The notes below the pieces were generated by a model, which saw only the letters and a program-made list of their open reading frames with translations, had not been told where the DNA came from and did no database searches. Below are positions 25,348 through 33,567 of a stretch of DNA of 64,000 nt, piece after piece (within the stretch, counting starts at the first letter, position 1; every line of letters starts with the position of its first letter). The translations under genes were made by a program, and so were the position numbers. Source of the stretch: Aurantimonas sp036549475 (GTDB lineage: Bacteria > Pseudomonadota > Alphaproteobacteria > Rhizobiales > Rhizobiaceae); NCBI RefSeq assembly GCF_036549475.1, contig NZ_JAZHLI010000025.1:1-64000 (forward strand). The letters are read 5' to 3'.

Positions 25348-25387
25348 GAGTGCCCGGAAGTCCAGCAATTCCGGGCGGGGCCGGACG

Positions 25388-25439
25388 GCGGTTCTATGTT
25401 GCACGGCCACGCATCCCCACAGATTGGACATAGAACCGC
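25388..25439. repeat. 12-bp perfect inverted repeat with 28-nt loop
   Basis: Arms GCGGTTCTATGT (25388-25399) and ACATAGAACCGC (25428-25439) are exact inverted copies. They lie 40-90 nt upstream of the FG-GAP gene start. They could form a hairpin, serve as paired operator half sites, or be ends of a tiny decayed mobile element. Confidence 0.6.
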
Positions 25440-25548
25440 GTGGATAGCATCTCACTCCAGTCATGTTGGCTCCAGAACATGAACTGCGGTCCTCTGTCGG
25501 CACCCTTGCGGCGCGGAGTGCCGAAAGGGTGGAAACAATCGCGAAGTT

Positions 25549-25743
25549 TCCATATCTGTCACTGGCACGTTCAACTTCATGAACCGGCTGCTGGAAGGTC
25601 ACGGTGTACACGGCAACGAGGCGCTCTATCGCGAGCGCGGCCCCATGCTGAAGCAGCACGGCTATCTTCCGGTGATCCGGCGGCTGAAACCGCGGCTTGT
25701 CGCGGAGCAGGGCCGCCCGGCTGGGAGTAGCCCGACCCTTCGC
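25549..25743 (+). pseudogene. C-terminal remnant of a carboxymuconolactone decarboxylase/AhpD-like gene
   Basis: The frame reads TGTFNFMNRLLEGHGV, then GNEALYRERGPMLKQHGYLP. This looks like the C-terminal helix region of AhpD-like proteins (F-N-x-x-N-R-x-x-x-G-x-G). The CxxC active site and the whole N-terminal part are absent. Homology is judged by eye on a short segment, so confidence is modest. Confidence 0.4.
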
Positions 25744-25744
25744 A

Positions 25745-25918
25745 TCAGTCATAGCTTGGCAGCGCCGCGCAATGTGCGCCGCCCGCCGCCTGACCGGAGC
25801 CGAGTGCCAGAATCGGCGGCGCCTGGAACGGATTAATCGGCGCGCTCGCGGTTAGATCGAAGGCGAGGAGTGTGACGACGAGAAGCGCCGTTGCGGCCAT
25901 CGTCACGAGCCGGGTCAC
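25745..25918 (-). CDS. Small uncalled membrane/secreted protein coupled to YeeE/YedE gene (57 aa)
   Basis: Short frame VTRLVTMAATALLVVTLLAF (one hydrophobic segment), then DLTASAPINPFQAPPILALG and a tail with AAGGAHCAAL. Support is the GTGA overlap with the stop of the upstream transporter gene, the single N-terminal helix, and a non-random Pro/Ala/Gly-rich tail with one Cys. It could be a periplasm-facing accessory of the sulfur transporter. No family is known to me. Confidence 0.5.
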   Translation of the reverse strand: MTRLVTMAATALLVVTLLAFDLTASAPINPFQAPPILALGSGQAAGGAHCAALPSYD

Positions 25919-27039
25919 CGCCGCACCTCAAGGCCAAGTGCCGGGCGAAGGCGGATGCCGCACCAGGCGCCGCCGAAGGCCATCACGAACCACGCCCAGC
26001 CGTGGAGGCTGCCTGTCGAGACGCCACTGAAGAAGGCGCCAACGTTGCAGCCAAACGCGAGCCGCGACGAATAGCCGAGAAGGAAGCCTGCCACCACCGT
26101 TGCCGCCCAGGCCCTGAGCGGCAGTTCCGGTATCGGTTGGGTGAAGCCGTGCCGCCATGCGGCGACCAGGAACGCGCCGCCGATGATGCCGAGGTTGGTT
26201 AGCGATGTGACGTCGGTGAGAATGCTTTGGCTCATCCGCTCAACATTGGTGGGCGCGCTCCAGAAGGCCGAGGCGGAGAGGTCGGCACCAAGCGCTCCCG
26301 CCCCCTTCGCCGCCCAGAGTCCTAGGCCATAGACAACACCCCAGGGCTGCCCCGCAACGACGAGATTGGCCAGCGCTAAGGCCGCGAGCAGGCCGGCGGC
26401 GAGCCACAGCCGCCGCGGAATCCATCGCGTTCCCGGCGCGGCGACCAACAGGGCGACGGCAGCAACGAGAGCGAGGCCCACGAGCGTCACCGCGACGCCG
26501 TCAAAGCCGTCGAAGACCACCACCGGCGCGGTTCCGAGTTCGGTCCACCAGGTCAGGTGGTAGGCGCCCGCGAAGCTGCCGATGGCGAAGAAGGGCAGCG
26601 CCAGTACGCCCACGGGGTTGCCGCTTCCTGCGTTGACCAGCGTCCCCGAACCGCAGCCGAGTACCACCTGCATCGCCGCGCCGAAGACGAAGGCGCCCCC
26701 CAGCATGGCGACGCCCACGGGCGCATGCGCCCCTAGGAGCTCCGTACTGTTTGCGGTGATGAGCGGGATCGCGAAAACCGCGACAATGGCGATGGAGACA
26801 AGCTGCGCCAGCAGGCCTGCCGGCTCCCGCCGTACAATCATAGCCCGCCACGGGCCGGCGAACCCGAAGCGCAGCCCCTCGAGCGTGATCCCGAAGCCAA
26901 GTCCTATCACCAGGAGTAGCCCGTAGTGGGCGCCCGCCGTCGCCGCCACGGCTAAGGCCGCGGCGAGCGCCAGCAGGATCAAAACGGAACGTTCCACGCC
27001 CGGGCCGAGGCGGCGGTTCGCCGTGATGACATCAGTCAT
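25915..27039 (-). CDS. YeeE/YedE-family sulfur-compound transporter
   Basis: A 374-residue, roughly 10-helix membrane protein with the family's repeated Cys motifs: FVFGAAMQVVLGCGSGTLVN and YSSRLAFGCNVGAFFSG. In TsuA-type members these cysteines line the thiosulfate path. Thiosulfate or another reduced sulfur species is the likely cargo. The rhodanese gene lies 7 nt upstream on the same strand, which fits thiosulfate handling, and a 57-residue protein overlaps its stop. Confidence 0.85.
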   Translation of the reverse strand: MTDVITANRRLGPGVERSVLILLALAAALAVAATAGAHYGLLLVIGLGFGITLEGLRFGFAGPWRAMIVRREPAGLLAQLVSIAIVAVFAIPLITANSTELLGAHAPVGVAMLGGAFVFGAAMQVVLGCGSGTLVNAGSGNPVGVLALPFFAIGSFAGAYHLTWWTELGTAPVVVFDGFDGVAVTLVGLALVAAVALLVAAPGTRWIPRRLWLAAGLLAALALANLVVAGQPWGVVYGLGLWAAKGAGALGADLSASAFWSAPTNVERMSQSILTDVTSLTNLGIIGGAFLVAAWRHGFTQPIPELPLRAWAATVVAGFLLGYSSRLAFGCNVGAFFSGVSTGSLHGWAWFVMAFGGAWCGIRLRPALGLEVRR

Positions 27040-27046
27040 GGGCGCC

Positions 27047-27991
27047 TCAGAAGACGTTGGTGATCTGCAACCAGATCCGACGCAGCGGCCCGGGAACGTT
27101 GGCCATCTCGTAGCCGGCGTTCGACCAGCCGACCATCGATTCGGGATACAGCTTCACGTTGTTGATGCCGGCGAGCTCGCTCAGCGCGAACCAGTTGGTC
27201 GCCGCCCAGTGCCCGGTGTTGCAGAACGAGATCAGTTGCGCGTCGTCGGTATAGCCGGCCTTGAACGCAAGTTCCCGTGCGGTTTCGGGGTCGATGATCA
27301 CCGGGCCGTTCTCGAACCAGTTTGAATGCTCAAAATAGTCGGCCTGTGGTAGCGTTCCCGGCTTCGCCGCAGCCGGGTGCATCTCAGAGCCATCGTAGTA
27401 CGATTCAGGCCGCGCATCGACGAGCGTCGCCTCGTCTTCGCCCGAAAGCACCGCCTGCACGTCATCGGCAGTAGCCAGCCACTCATCCGAGAACGTCACC
27501 TCGATTTCGCTCGGCTCGGGCGTTGCCGGGTTGACGTCAAGCGCCAGTCCCGCCTTGGTCCAGGAGTTGATTCCGCCATTGAGGATTGCCAGCTCGCTGA
27601 CGCCGCTTGACTTCAGTGTCCAGTAAACGCGCGCCGCGGCGCCGAAGTCGCTGATGTCGACTCCCTGGTAGACGATGATCGTGGGCCGGTCCGGTGTCAC
27701 CCCGAGCGACCGAAGCGTCTCGGTCAGCGCGGCATCCGAGGGGAGCTCCCCCGGGTTCTCCTCCGGACCGCGGAAAAGCGGATAGGGGGCGCTCACAGCA
27801 CCTTCGATATGCCCGGCGGCGTAGGACGCCTCGCCCTCAGGCCCCCGGATGTCGAGCACGAGTGGATCGCCCGCTTCAAGGACCTCGGCCAGATCCGCGG
27901 ATCCAAGCAAGGGAGGCAGATCGGACTGCGCGACCGCGAGCCCCGCTTGGCCCGCGATCACGGCCGCGAGTGCAACGCTTCGCATGATCAT
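27047..27991 (-). CDS. Periplasmic two-domain rhodanese (thiosulfate sulfurtransferase)
   Basis: The 314-residue precursor has a signal peptide (SVALAAVIAGQAGLAVAQ) and two rhodanese domains. The first (DPLVLDIRGPEGEASYAAGH, FGAAARVYWTL) lacks a catalytic Cys; the second carries QLISFCNTGHWAATNWFAL with the active Cys. It would transfer sulfane sulfur from thiosulfate or a related donor in the periplasm. It is the first gene of the rhodanese-YeeE-small-protein operon. Start at 27991 or two codons later. Confidence 0.87.
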   Translation of the reverse strand: MIMRSVALAAVIAGQAGLAVAQSDLPPLLGSADLAEVLEAGDPLVLDIRGPEGEASYAAGHIEGAVSAPYPLFRGPEENPGELPSDAALTETLRSLGVTPDRPTIIVYQGVDISDFGAAARVYWTLKSSGVSELAILNGGINSWTKAGLALDVNPATPEPSEIEVTFSDEWLATADDVQAVLSGEDEATLVDARPESYYDGSEMHPAAAKPGTLPQADYFEHSNWFENGPVIIDPETARELAFKAGYTDDAQLISFCNTGHWAATNWFALSELAGINNVKLYPESMVGWSNAGYEMANVPGPLRRIWLQITNVF

Positions 27992-28154
27992 GAAGATCTC
28001 CTATTGATTGCGTCTGTCACTTAATCGCGTAGCGCCGACCTTCAAGCCTGCGGCGCGTCCTCGGGTGCACTCCCGGAGGACCAGACGTTCCACCAGAATT
28101 CGAGCCGCGACGACCTTCCTTGGTGCAGCAGTTGGCGCGGAACTTTGTCTCCGA

Positions 28155-28330
28155 GCCCGCGAACTATCTTTCGAAAGTCTTGAATGGGATGTCGATCGAA
28201 CGCGCATTGTTGGGGTTGTCGGAGATCGAACGCCGCGCCTTCACGCTGGTGCGCCTCCGGGGAATGTCGCTCGACTAGGCGGCGGGGTCGAGCAGTTCCT
28301 CACCTTCGTCGCGGCGCCCATGGCCGCCGT
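28155..28330 (+). pseudogene. ECF sigma-factor C-terminal remnant
   Basis: The stretch NGMSIERALLGLSEIERR and FTLVRLRGMSLD is almost identical to the region-4 segment of the intact sigma factor at 44725-45318 (GMSMERALLGLSETERR). It then hits TAG where the intact gene has the Glu codon GAG and drifts out of frame. It is on the plus strand, directly before a copy of the GTAAC-N17-CGAA motif. Dead duplicate of the sigma gene. Confidence 0.8.
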
Positions 28331-28548
28331 CCCCGTTCCGATGACCCGCGCCTGCTCCCGCGTCGCGGCGCAGTTGCTCCTCATGTCACTGACAGCCGAA
28401 CCCTCCGGTAACATCGCCAACTCCTCGGTCGCCCGCGCCTCAAAGTCGCGGCAGCAATTCCCAACGGCTGGACACGCCGCAAGCCAGAGCGTCTCAAAAG
28501 CCTTGAGGCTGGCGCGACCTTATCCCGATCACCTTGGCTTGATGGCGC

Positions 28549-28574
28549 GTAACGGCGCCGGCTTCGCCAGCGAA
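28549..28574 (+). promoter_or_regulatory. GTAAC-N17-CGAA motif copy 1 (proposed ECF promoter)
   Basis: GTAAC at 28549-28553 and CGAATA from 28571, spacer 17 nt. Some 45 bp around it are nearly identical to copy 2 (31588-31632). It lies 169 nt upstream of the first DUF3179 gene. Read as a -35/-10 pair of the ECF sigma factor at 44.7 kb; inference. Confidence 0.55.
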
Positions 28575-28742
28575 TAGCTGTCCAACGGAAGGCAGGGTAA
28601 TTCGATGCAGTAGGGCAACATCCGGTTTCTGGCAGGAACGAACATCGTGACCGGGCGCGAGGCCGCAGACTGCGATCCGGCAAAGGCACCGGGCGAAATG
28701 ACCTATGCGAAGCCCCGCGCGGATGTGGATAAGGGATCTAAG

Positions 28743-29741
28743 ATGCAACGCTTGTCCATGCTCGGAGTGATGGCTGTCTTTCTCGGCACGTTCATCGTAT
28801 CCACCTGCTATGCCGATACCCCGAAAGGCTGGAGCGGGGAGTGGGCCCGCACCGACTTTTCCGAGCATGCCGTGCCGTTCGACGAAATCCTCTCCGGCGG
28901 GCCGCAGAAGGACGGGATTTCCTCGATCGATCAGCCGAGGTTCGAGCGGATTTACCACCTCGCCATGTCGCCGCTCCCGAACGATCCGGTGATGAGCGTC
29001 GAGATCAATGGGGATGCCCGGGCGTACACGCAGAGCATTCTGGTCTGGCACGAGATCGTCAACGACACGGTCGGAGGCATGCCGTTAGCCGTGACCTACT
29101 GTCCGCTCTGCAACATGGGCGCAATGTTCCGCCGCAAAGTCGGTGGCGAAGCCAAAACCTTCGGTACCATCGGCAAGCTTCGGCACTCGGACCAGGTAAT
29201 GTGCGCCCGCGCCACGGAGAGCTGGTGGAAGCAGTTCGATGGGCGGGCGATCGTCGACGAGCGCACCGGCGACATGCTGGACCGTGTTCCCTCGCGCCTG
29301 GAGTCCTTCCGCGACTTCCGCAAGTGCTATCACGACGGACTGGTGCTCGTCCCGAGGGATCCGGCCCACCGGGACTATGGCCGGAATCCCTATTTTGGCC
29401 ATGACGACTCGGCCATGCCGTTCCTCTACCGGGGCGACTATGACGGCCCTGGAACGTCCCTCATGCGTGTCGTAGCAGTGCTCGGGCGTGACGAGGCCTG
29501 GAGCTTCGATTTCCTCCAGAAGAAGCTGAAGGTCGAGGTCGACGATCTCGTGATCAACTGGAACCCGGGCCAGGCTTCGGCTGTCGACCAGGACCGGATC
29601 GCAGAAGGCCGGGACGTCGGCACCGTGACGGTGCAGCGCCACCTCGCCGGCGGCGAGTTCAAGGACGTCGCCTACTCCGTCCCGTTCGCTTTCGCCTTCC
29701 GCGCCTTCAACCCGGACGCGCCGATCCGGCATTTCGAGTGA
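28743..29741 (+). CDS. Secreted DUF3179-domain protein (copy 1)
   Basis: A 332-residue precursor with a signal peptide (MLGVMAVFLGTFIVSTCYAD). The DUF3179 core is clear: ILSGGPQKDGISSIDQPRF, VLVWHEIVNDTVG-type segment, AVTYCPLCNMGAMFRR with the conserved Cys pair, and FGTIGKLRHSDQVM then ESWWKQFDG. Function of DUF3179 is unknown; the CPLC motif suggests metal or redox chemistry. A paralogue is at 46700-47677. The stop overlaps the GTG of a membrane adenylate cyclase gene. Upstream in-frame codons exist, but 28743 gives a proper signal peptide. Confidence 0.83.
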   Translation: MQRLSMLGVMAVFLGTFIVSTCYADTPKGWSGEWARTDFSEHAVPFDEILSGGPQKDGISSIDQPRFERIYHLAMSPLPNDPVMSVEINGDARAYTQSILVWHEIVNDTVGGMPLAVTYCPLCNMGAMFRRKVGGEAKTFGTIGKLRHSDQVMCARATESWWKQFDGRAIVDERTGDMLDRVPSRLESFRDFRKCYHDGLVLVPRDPAHRDYGRNPYFGHDDSAMPFLYRGDYDGPGTSLMRVVAVLGRDEAWSFDFLQKKLKVEVDDLVINWNPGQASAVDQDRIAEGRDVGTVTVQRHLAGGEFKDVAYSVPFAFAFRAFNPDAPIRHFE

Positions 29742-31186
29742 GAGGCGGAACCGACCTAAGGCGGCCGGCCGATGAACACCGCGTCAGCGGGTCCATGCCG
29801 TCCGGGCCGGGTAGTCGGCGGCCGGTGCGCTCGGCCGGCCGGCTCTGCGCGGTGGCCGATTCTGTACTCGGCCAGCGGCCGCCGCGGAGAATCCCGGCCC
29901 GGGTGCATGGCGCCATCCTCGCCGACCAGCGGGCGAGCGAGGTTCTCGTCTGCATCGTCCAGTTCTCCGCCATCGCTTTCTTCGGCGCCTTCTATGCCCT
30001 GACCCCGAAGGCATTCCCCGCGGAGGTGCCGTTCGAGCCGGTGCCCTGGGCGCTAGTCATCTACGCGGCGTTCACCGGGATGCGCCTCTGGCTGGCGCTG
30101 ACGAGACGGCTGAATGAGGTCGTGCTCCACGTCTCGGTGGTCGTCGACGTCGCCGTCCTGATGCTGACGATCTGGAGTTTCCACCTCCAGTACCAGCAGC
30201 CCGCGACTGTGTACCTGAAGGCTCCGACGCTGCTCTACGTCTTCATCCTGATCGCGCTAAGGGCAATGCGCTTTGAGGCGCGCTACGTGCTCCTGACAGG
30301 CCTCGCGGCCATCCTCGGCTGGTCCGTGCTCGTCGGCTACGCGGTGCTCACCGCAGGTGAGATGCAGATCACGCGAAACTTCGCCGAGTACGCCACGTCC
30401 GGCGCCATCCTCATCGGCGCCGAGGTCGACAAGATCGTCTCGATCGCGGCAGTGACGGGCATCCTGGCGGCGGCGATCGTCCGGGCCCGCCGGCTGCTGG
30501 TCCGCGCAGCGACGGAGACGGACGCAGCAAGCCAACTATCGCGTTTCTTTGCGCCCGAGGTCGCCCGCGAGATACGCGCGACGGAGTCCGGGTTCGCCCC
30601 CGGTGATGCGGTAATGCGCGAGGCTGCCATTCTCGTGCTGGACCTGCGCGGCTTCACGGCGCAAGCCGCGCGCCTCTCCCCGGCCGAGACGGTCGCTCTC
30701 CTGCGCGAGTACCACCGGGAGGTCGTCCCCGAGGTCCAGCGGCACGGCGGCACCATCGACAAGTATCTCGGAGACGGCATAATCGTGACCTTCGGAGCGG
30801 CATTCCCGAGCGAGACGCACGCGCGCGACGCGTTTCGCGCCGCGGAGGCGGCGATTGATGCAGCGTATTCCTTAAACGCCGCGCGCGCCGGCGATGGCGA
30901 TGAGCCGATCGAACTGAATGCAGCGATCACCGTCGGCCCGGTGCTCTTCGGGGTGACCGGCGACGAAAGCCGACTCGAGTTCACCGTCATCGGCGACGCG
31001 GTTAACCTCGCGGCGAAGCTGGAAAAGCACTGCAAGGTTACCGGATGTTCGCTGCTTGCGACGGCGACGGCATTGGACCGGGCGAGGAGCCAGGGACTGA
31101 CGTCATCCGACGCCTGGCGGCGGCTGCCGACCCAGGACATTGTCGGCGTGTTGCCGCGATTGGAACTGGTCGGCTGCGTTCCTTAG
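29738..31186 (+). CDS. Membrane-bound class III adenylate/guanylate cyclase
   Basis: The 482-residue protein has about five or six helices over residues 70-260 and a C-terminal class III cyclase domain: AAILVLDLRGFTAQAARLSP (metal-binding Asp), HGGTIDKYLGDGIIVTFGA (second Asp region), VGPVLFGVTGDESRLEFTVI and GDAVNLAAKLEKHCK. It would make cAMP or cGMP at the inner membrane. GTG at 29738 overlaps the DUF3179 stop; a later Met is possible because the first 60 residues are Arg-rich. Coupling to DUF3179 suggests that a periplasmic signal feeds cyclase output (inference). Confidence 0.85.
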   Translation: MRGGTDLRRPADEHRVSGSMPSGPGSRRPVRSAGRLCAVADSVLGQRPPRRIPARVHGAILADQRASEVLVCIVQFSAIAFFGAFYALTPKAFPAEVPFEPVPWALVIYAAFTGMRLWLALTRRLNEVVLHVSVVVDVAVLMLTIWSFHLQYQQPATVYLKAPTLLYVFILIALRAMRFEARYVLLTGLAAILGWSVLVGYAVLTAGEMQITRNFAEYATSGAILIGAEVDKIVSIAAVTGILAAAIVRARRLLVRAATETDAASQLSRFFAPEVAREIRATESGFAPGDAVMREAAILVLDLRGFTAQAARLSPAETVALLREYHREVVPEVQRHGGTIDKYLGDGIIVTFGAAFPSETHARDAFRAAEAAIDAAYSLNAARAGDGDEPIELNAAITVGPVLFGVTGDESRLEFTVIGDAVNLAAKLEKHCKVTGCSLLATATALDRARSQGLTSSDAWRRLPTQDIVGVLPRLELVGCVP

Positions 31187-31602
31187 CCAGTCGGCCCTGA
31201 GCCAGCACCTCACAAAGTTTCGCGGGGCGCGTATGGCGGACATGTGCCGAGAAAGTCAAACGATCTAATATCAGATCAGCGATCCAGACTTTCCCATGGC
31301 GGCGCTCTACGAGGCGTTCTGCAAACGTGTTTGGGATGCCCAAGCCCAGCGGCACTGAGTTCGGTTCTGATCGTACAGTTCGATCGAACGCGAAGAATCT
31401 GTGCCGCAATTCTCCGGCTTCCTCGCGGGGCCGGCCCATGCCGTCGTCAAGACGAGAACGGAATACCGGCTGGTTTTGGGAACGGTCGGATGCAGGGTTG
31501 GGCGTCGAACTGCTGCGCGACATCAGCCAACTGATCTTTATCGCCGGTGAAGTCTTGCAGGGTGCGCGCGGCACCGTCTCGAACACCTTGGCGTGATGGC
31601 AC
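31187..31602. other. Stretch without assigned gene after cyclase
   Basis: A plus-strand frame ends with GWFWERSDAGLGVELLRDIS, which looks protein-like, but it has no start signal or recognised family. The right end is a near-copy of bases at 28531-28577 and holds promoter motif copy 2. Confidence 0.35.
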
Positions 31603-31628
31603 GTAACGGCGCCGGCTTCGTCAGCGAA
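31603..31628 (+). promoter_or_regulatory. GTAAC-N17-CGAA motif copy 2 (proposed ECF promoter)
   Basis: GTAAC at 31603-31607 and CGAATA from 31625, spacer 17 nt. It lies 71 nt upstream of the secreted repeat protein start and is nearly identical in sequence to copy 1, including the spacer GGCGCCGGCTTCG. Confidence 0.55.
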
Positions 31629-31698
31629 TAAACCTATATCAGAAACACGATTATGCAAAGCGGATACACCGCTGATGCAGAAGAAGGATTTATCTCAA

Positions 31699-32112
31699 AT
31701 GAATAACGCTCGTAATTTCACTATCGCCGTGTTTTCCGCCACCTTGCTTTCCGGCGCTGTCCTTGCGCAGGACGCCGCGACGCAGATCCCGGGCTCCGAG
31801 ACGACCATCGAGCTGAATCGCGCCGCCGAGCGTAACGCGGTAGCCGCAATGCCGGGCAACGAGACTTCTGTTTCGGTCAACAGCCCGATTAACAACACCA
31901 TCGTGCCGGGCAACGAGGCCGAACTCGAGCTCAACCGAGCCGCCGAGCGCAAAGCGATCGCAGAGGGTGTAACAGGCGAAACGATCGGCCCTGCCGATAT
32001 GGTTTCGGACGTTCTCGTCCCGGGTTCCGGCGCGACTTTCTCGCCGAGCACAGCGCCGGTCACACAGTCGGGTATCGCGCTGCAGGACGATGCGATTACC
32101 AACGTTCAGTAA
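31699..32112 (+). CDS. Small secreted protein with PG(S/N)E repeats
   Basis: A 137-residue precursor: signal peptide ARNFTIAVFSATLLSGAVLA, then degenerate repeats built on PGSETTIELNRAAERNAVA, PGNETSVSVNSPIN and PGNEAELELNRAAERKAIA. It is acidic and without cysteines. ATG at 31699 is preferred over an ATG eight codons upstream because AAGAAGGA precedes it at a normal distance. It follows promoter motif copy 2. I do not recognise a family; a periplasmic stress or structural protein is possible. Confidence 0.7.
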   Translation: MNNARNFTIAVFSATLLSGAVLAQDAATQIPGSETTIELNRAAERNAVAAMPGNETSVSVNSPINNTIVPGNEAELELNRAAERKAIAEGVTGETIGPADMVSDVLVPGSGATFSPSTAPVTQSGIALQDDAITNVQ

Positions 32113-32506
32113 GCCGAAAACGGGTCACTTCGACTCATTCTAGGAACTATAAAGGGTAGTCACTGCTGGGACGGCCCATTTTTGTGTGCGTCCGGGGCGT
32201 GCTGCCATCTTCTTGGGCAATGACGGAGGCGACGTACTCGACTACCTACCAGACGCACAGGGTCATGACGCGAGTATCGAACACCAACTTCCCGGAGCCC
32301 CGATTCCGGCAGGGAGCGGCAAGTCGAGCGAGCCGGCGAGGGCGAGGCTGAAGAACGTTGGTCATGGGAACTCTCTTTGGACGATGAGCGAGCCGATCAT
32401 CGGTCTTGCATTCCATCATTCGAGGTCGCCCGGAAATCTGTTAATCCTTTAGAGATCTCACGGGCAACGCGGACTGTATGCAACGAGAAAAACTCCGCTT
32501 CTCCGC
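32113..32506. other. Gene-free stretch
   Basis: No convincing gene on either strand; short frames have atypical composition. The right end leads into promoter motif copy 3. Confidence 0.4.
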
Positions 32507-32532
32507 GTAACAAACACCTTTGCCTCGACGAA
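32507..32532 (+). promoter_or_regulatory. GTAAC-N17-CGAA motif copy 3 (proposed ECF promoter)
   Basis: GTAAC at 32507-32511 and CGAATG from 32529, spacer 17 nt, in a sequence unrelated to copies 1 and 2. The next certain gene is DUF302 at 33063; the stretch between may be a decayed gene. Confidence 0.45.
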
Positions 32533-32535
32533 TGG

Positions 32536-33060
32536 CGTACATGATGCCTGCGTTCCCGACCCGGTTAGAGGGGCTTTATGCGCTTCTCAGTGTGACTCTC
32601 AGGGGATATGCAAGGGCCTATGGCGCTTTCCTGAGGGAGGTCGCCGCCGACCCTGCGCCCGTCTGCGGGGCGTCGCGTGCGCGGCCATTAGGATCTCTTC
32701 CACCGAGGTCTTCCGCCTGTCCCGTTGCGGAGATGGTTCCTACCCCACGGGATGTGGCGCGTGCGGTGGATACCCTGGATTGCTGCCACCTACGCCATGG
32801 GAGGTTTGCCACTGGCGATCCTGCTCCGGACCTCCGAAAGGAAGCGACCACGCTACCTTTACTGGCAGACAGCCTGTACGGCCTTGCCGCTGCTGCGGTC
32901 TCTTCTACGCGGTTCACTGCATTGACGACACTCCGCTCTTCGTGGTCACCTGGTATCCGCTGGCTGCAAGCGAGCTTGTCGTTGTGGGCGCTTCACTGGG
33001 CCGGGCAATTCTCCGGTGATGAACCATCCCCAGCATCAACCCCTCACTCGGAGAGATCAC
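32536..33060 (+). other. Possible decayed membrane-protein gene before DUF302
   Basis: The frame from ATG 32536 starts MAYMMPAFPTRLEGLYALLS. A second frame around 32725-32925 has a hydrophobic, charged-flanked run (WIAATYAMGGLPLAILL, then RTSERKRPRYLYW), and a third ends with DDTPLFVVTWYPLAASELVV. The pieces look like one membrane protein broken by frameshifts, but no family is recognisable. It may instead be a long leader of DUF302. Confidence 0.3.
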
Positions 33061-33062
33061 TA

Positions 33063-33527
33063 ATGATCCGCCAAGTTCTGCATGCCGCCACTCTGGTCGG
33101 CGCCATCCTCCTCAGTGGGGTGACGGCGCAAGCGATGGAGGGAATGAATATACGCTCTGCCTCGGGTTCGGTGGAGGAGACCGTTGCCCGGCTGACCGCG
33201 GCGATCGAGAACGCCGGGGCCAAGGTCGTGGCGGTCGTCGACCATGCTGCCAACGCCCGGTCGGTCGACGCAGACATCCCGGAGACCCGGGTCATCATCT
33301 TCGGCAATCCGAAACTCGGGACGCCGCTGATCCAGGAGAACGCCCTGGTAGCGATCGACCTGCCGCAGAAGATGCTCGTCTGGCGCGACGGCGAGACGAC
33401 GAAGGTCGGCTATCTCGAGCCGGACGTTCTGGCGACACGATATGGGCTCGATCCGGCGAGCGAACCGGTCACGTCGATGACGACCGCCATGGACCGCCTG
33501 GCGGGGATGGCGGCCTCGACGGACTAA
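33063..33527 (+). CDS. Secreted DUF302-domain protein
   Basis: A 154-residue precursor with a signal peptide (LHAATLVGAILLSGVTAQAM) and a DUF302 domain: SGSVEETVARLTAAIENAGA, VVDHAANA, TRVIIFGNPKLGTPLIQENA. DUF302 is a small alpha/beta fold of unknown role, frequent next to heavy-metal and redox genes. The ATG has no strong ribosome site but sets a standard signal peptide. It converges with the L,D-transpeptidase gene. It may be read from promoter motif copy 3. Confidence 0.82.
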   Translation: MIRQVLHAATLVGAILLSGVTAQAMEGMNIRSASGSVEETVARLTAAIENAGAKVVAVVDHAANARSVDADIPETRVIIFGNPKLGTPLIQENALVAIDLPQKMLVWRDGETTKVGYLEPDVLATRYGLDPASEPVTSMTTAMDRLAGMAASTD

Positions 33528-33567
33528 AGGACGCGCCAAACCTGGTCCCGCTAGCGATCCCTCAGGC

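Noticed and set aside
25440..25548. CACCCTT/AAAGGGTG inverted repeat as a terminator
   Set aside because: Weak stem with a long loop and no T tail; not near the end of a gene in the right orientation.
32186..32452. 88-codon frame after the secreted repeat protein
   Set aside because: Non-typical composition, no start signal and no recognisable domain.
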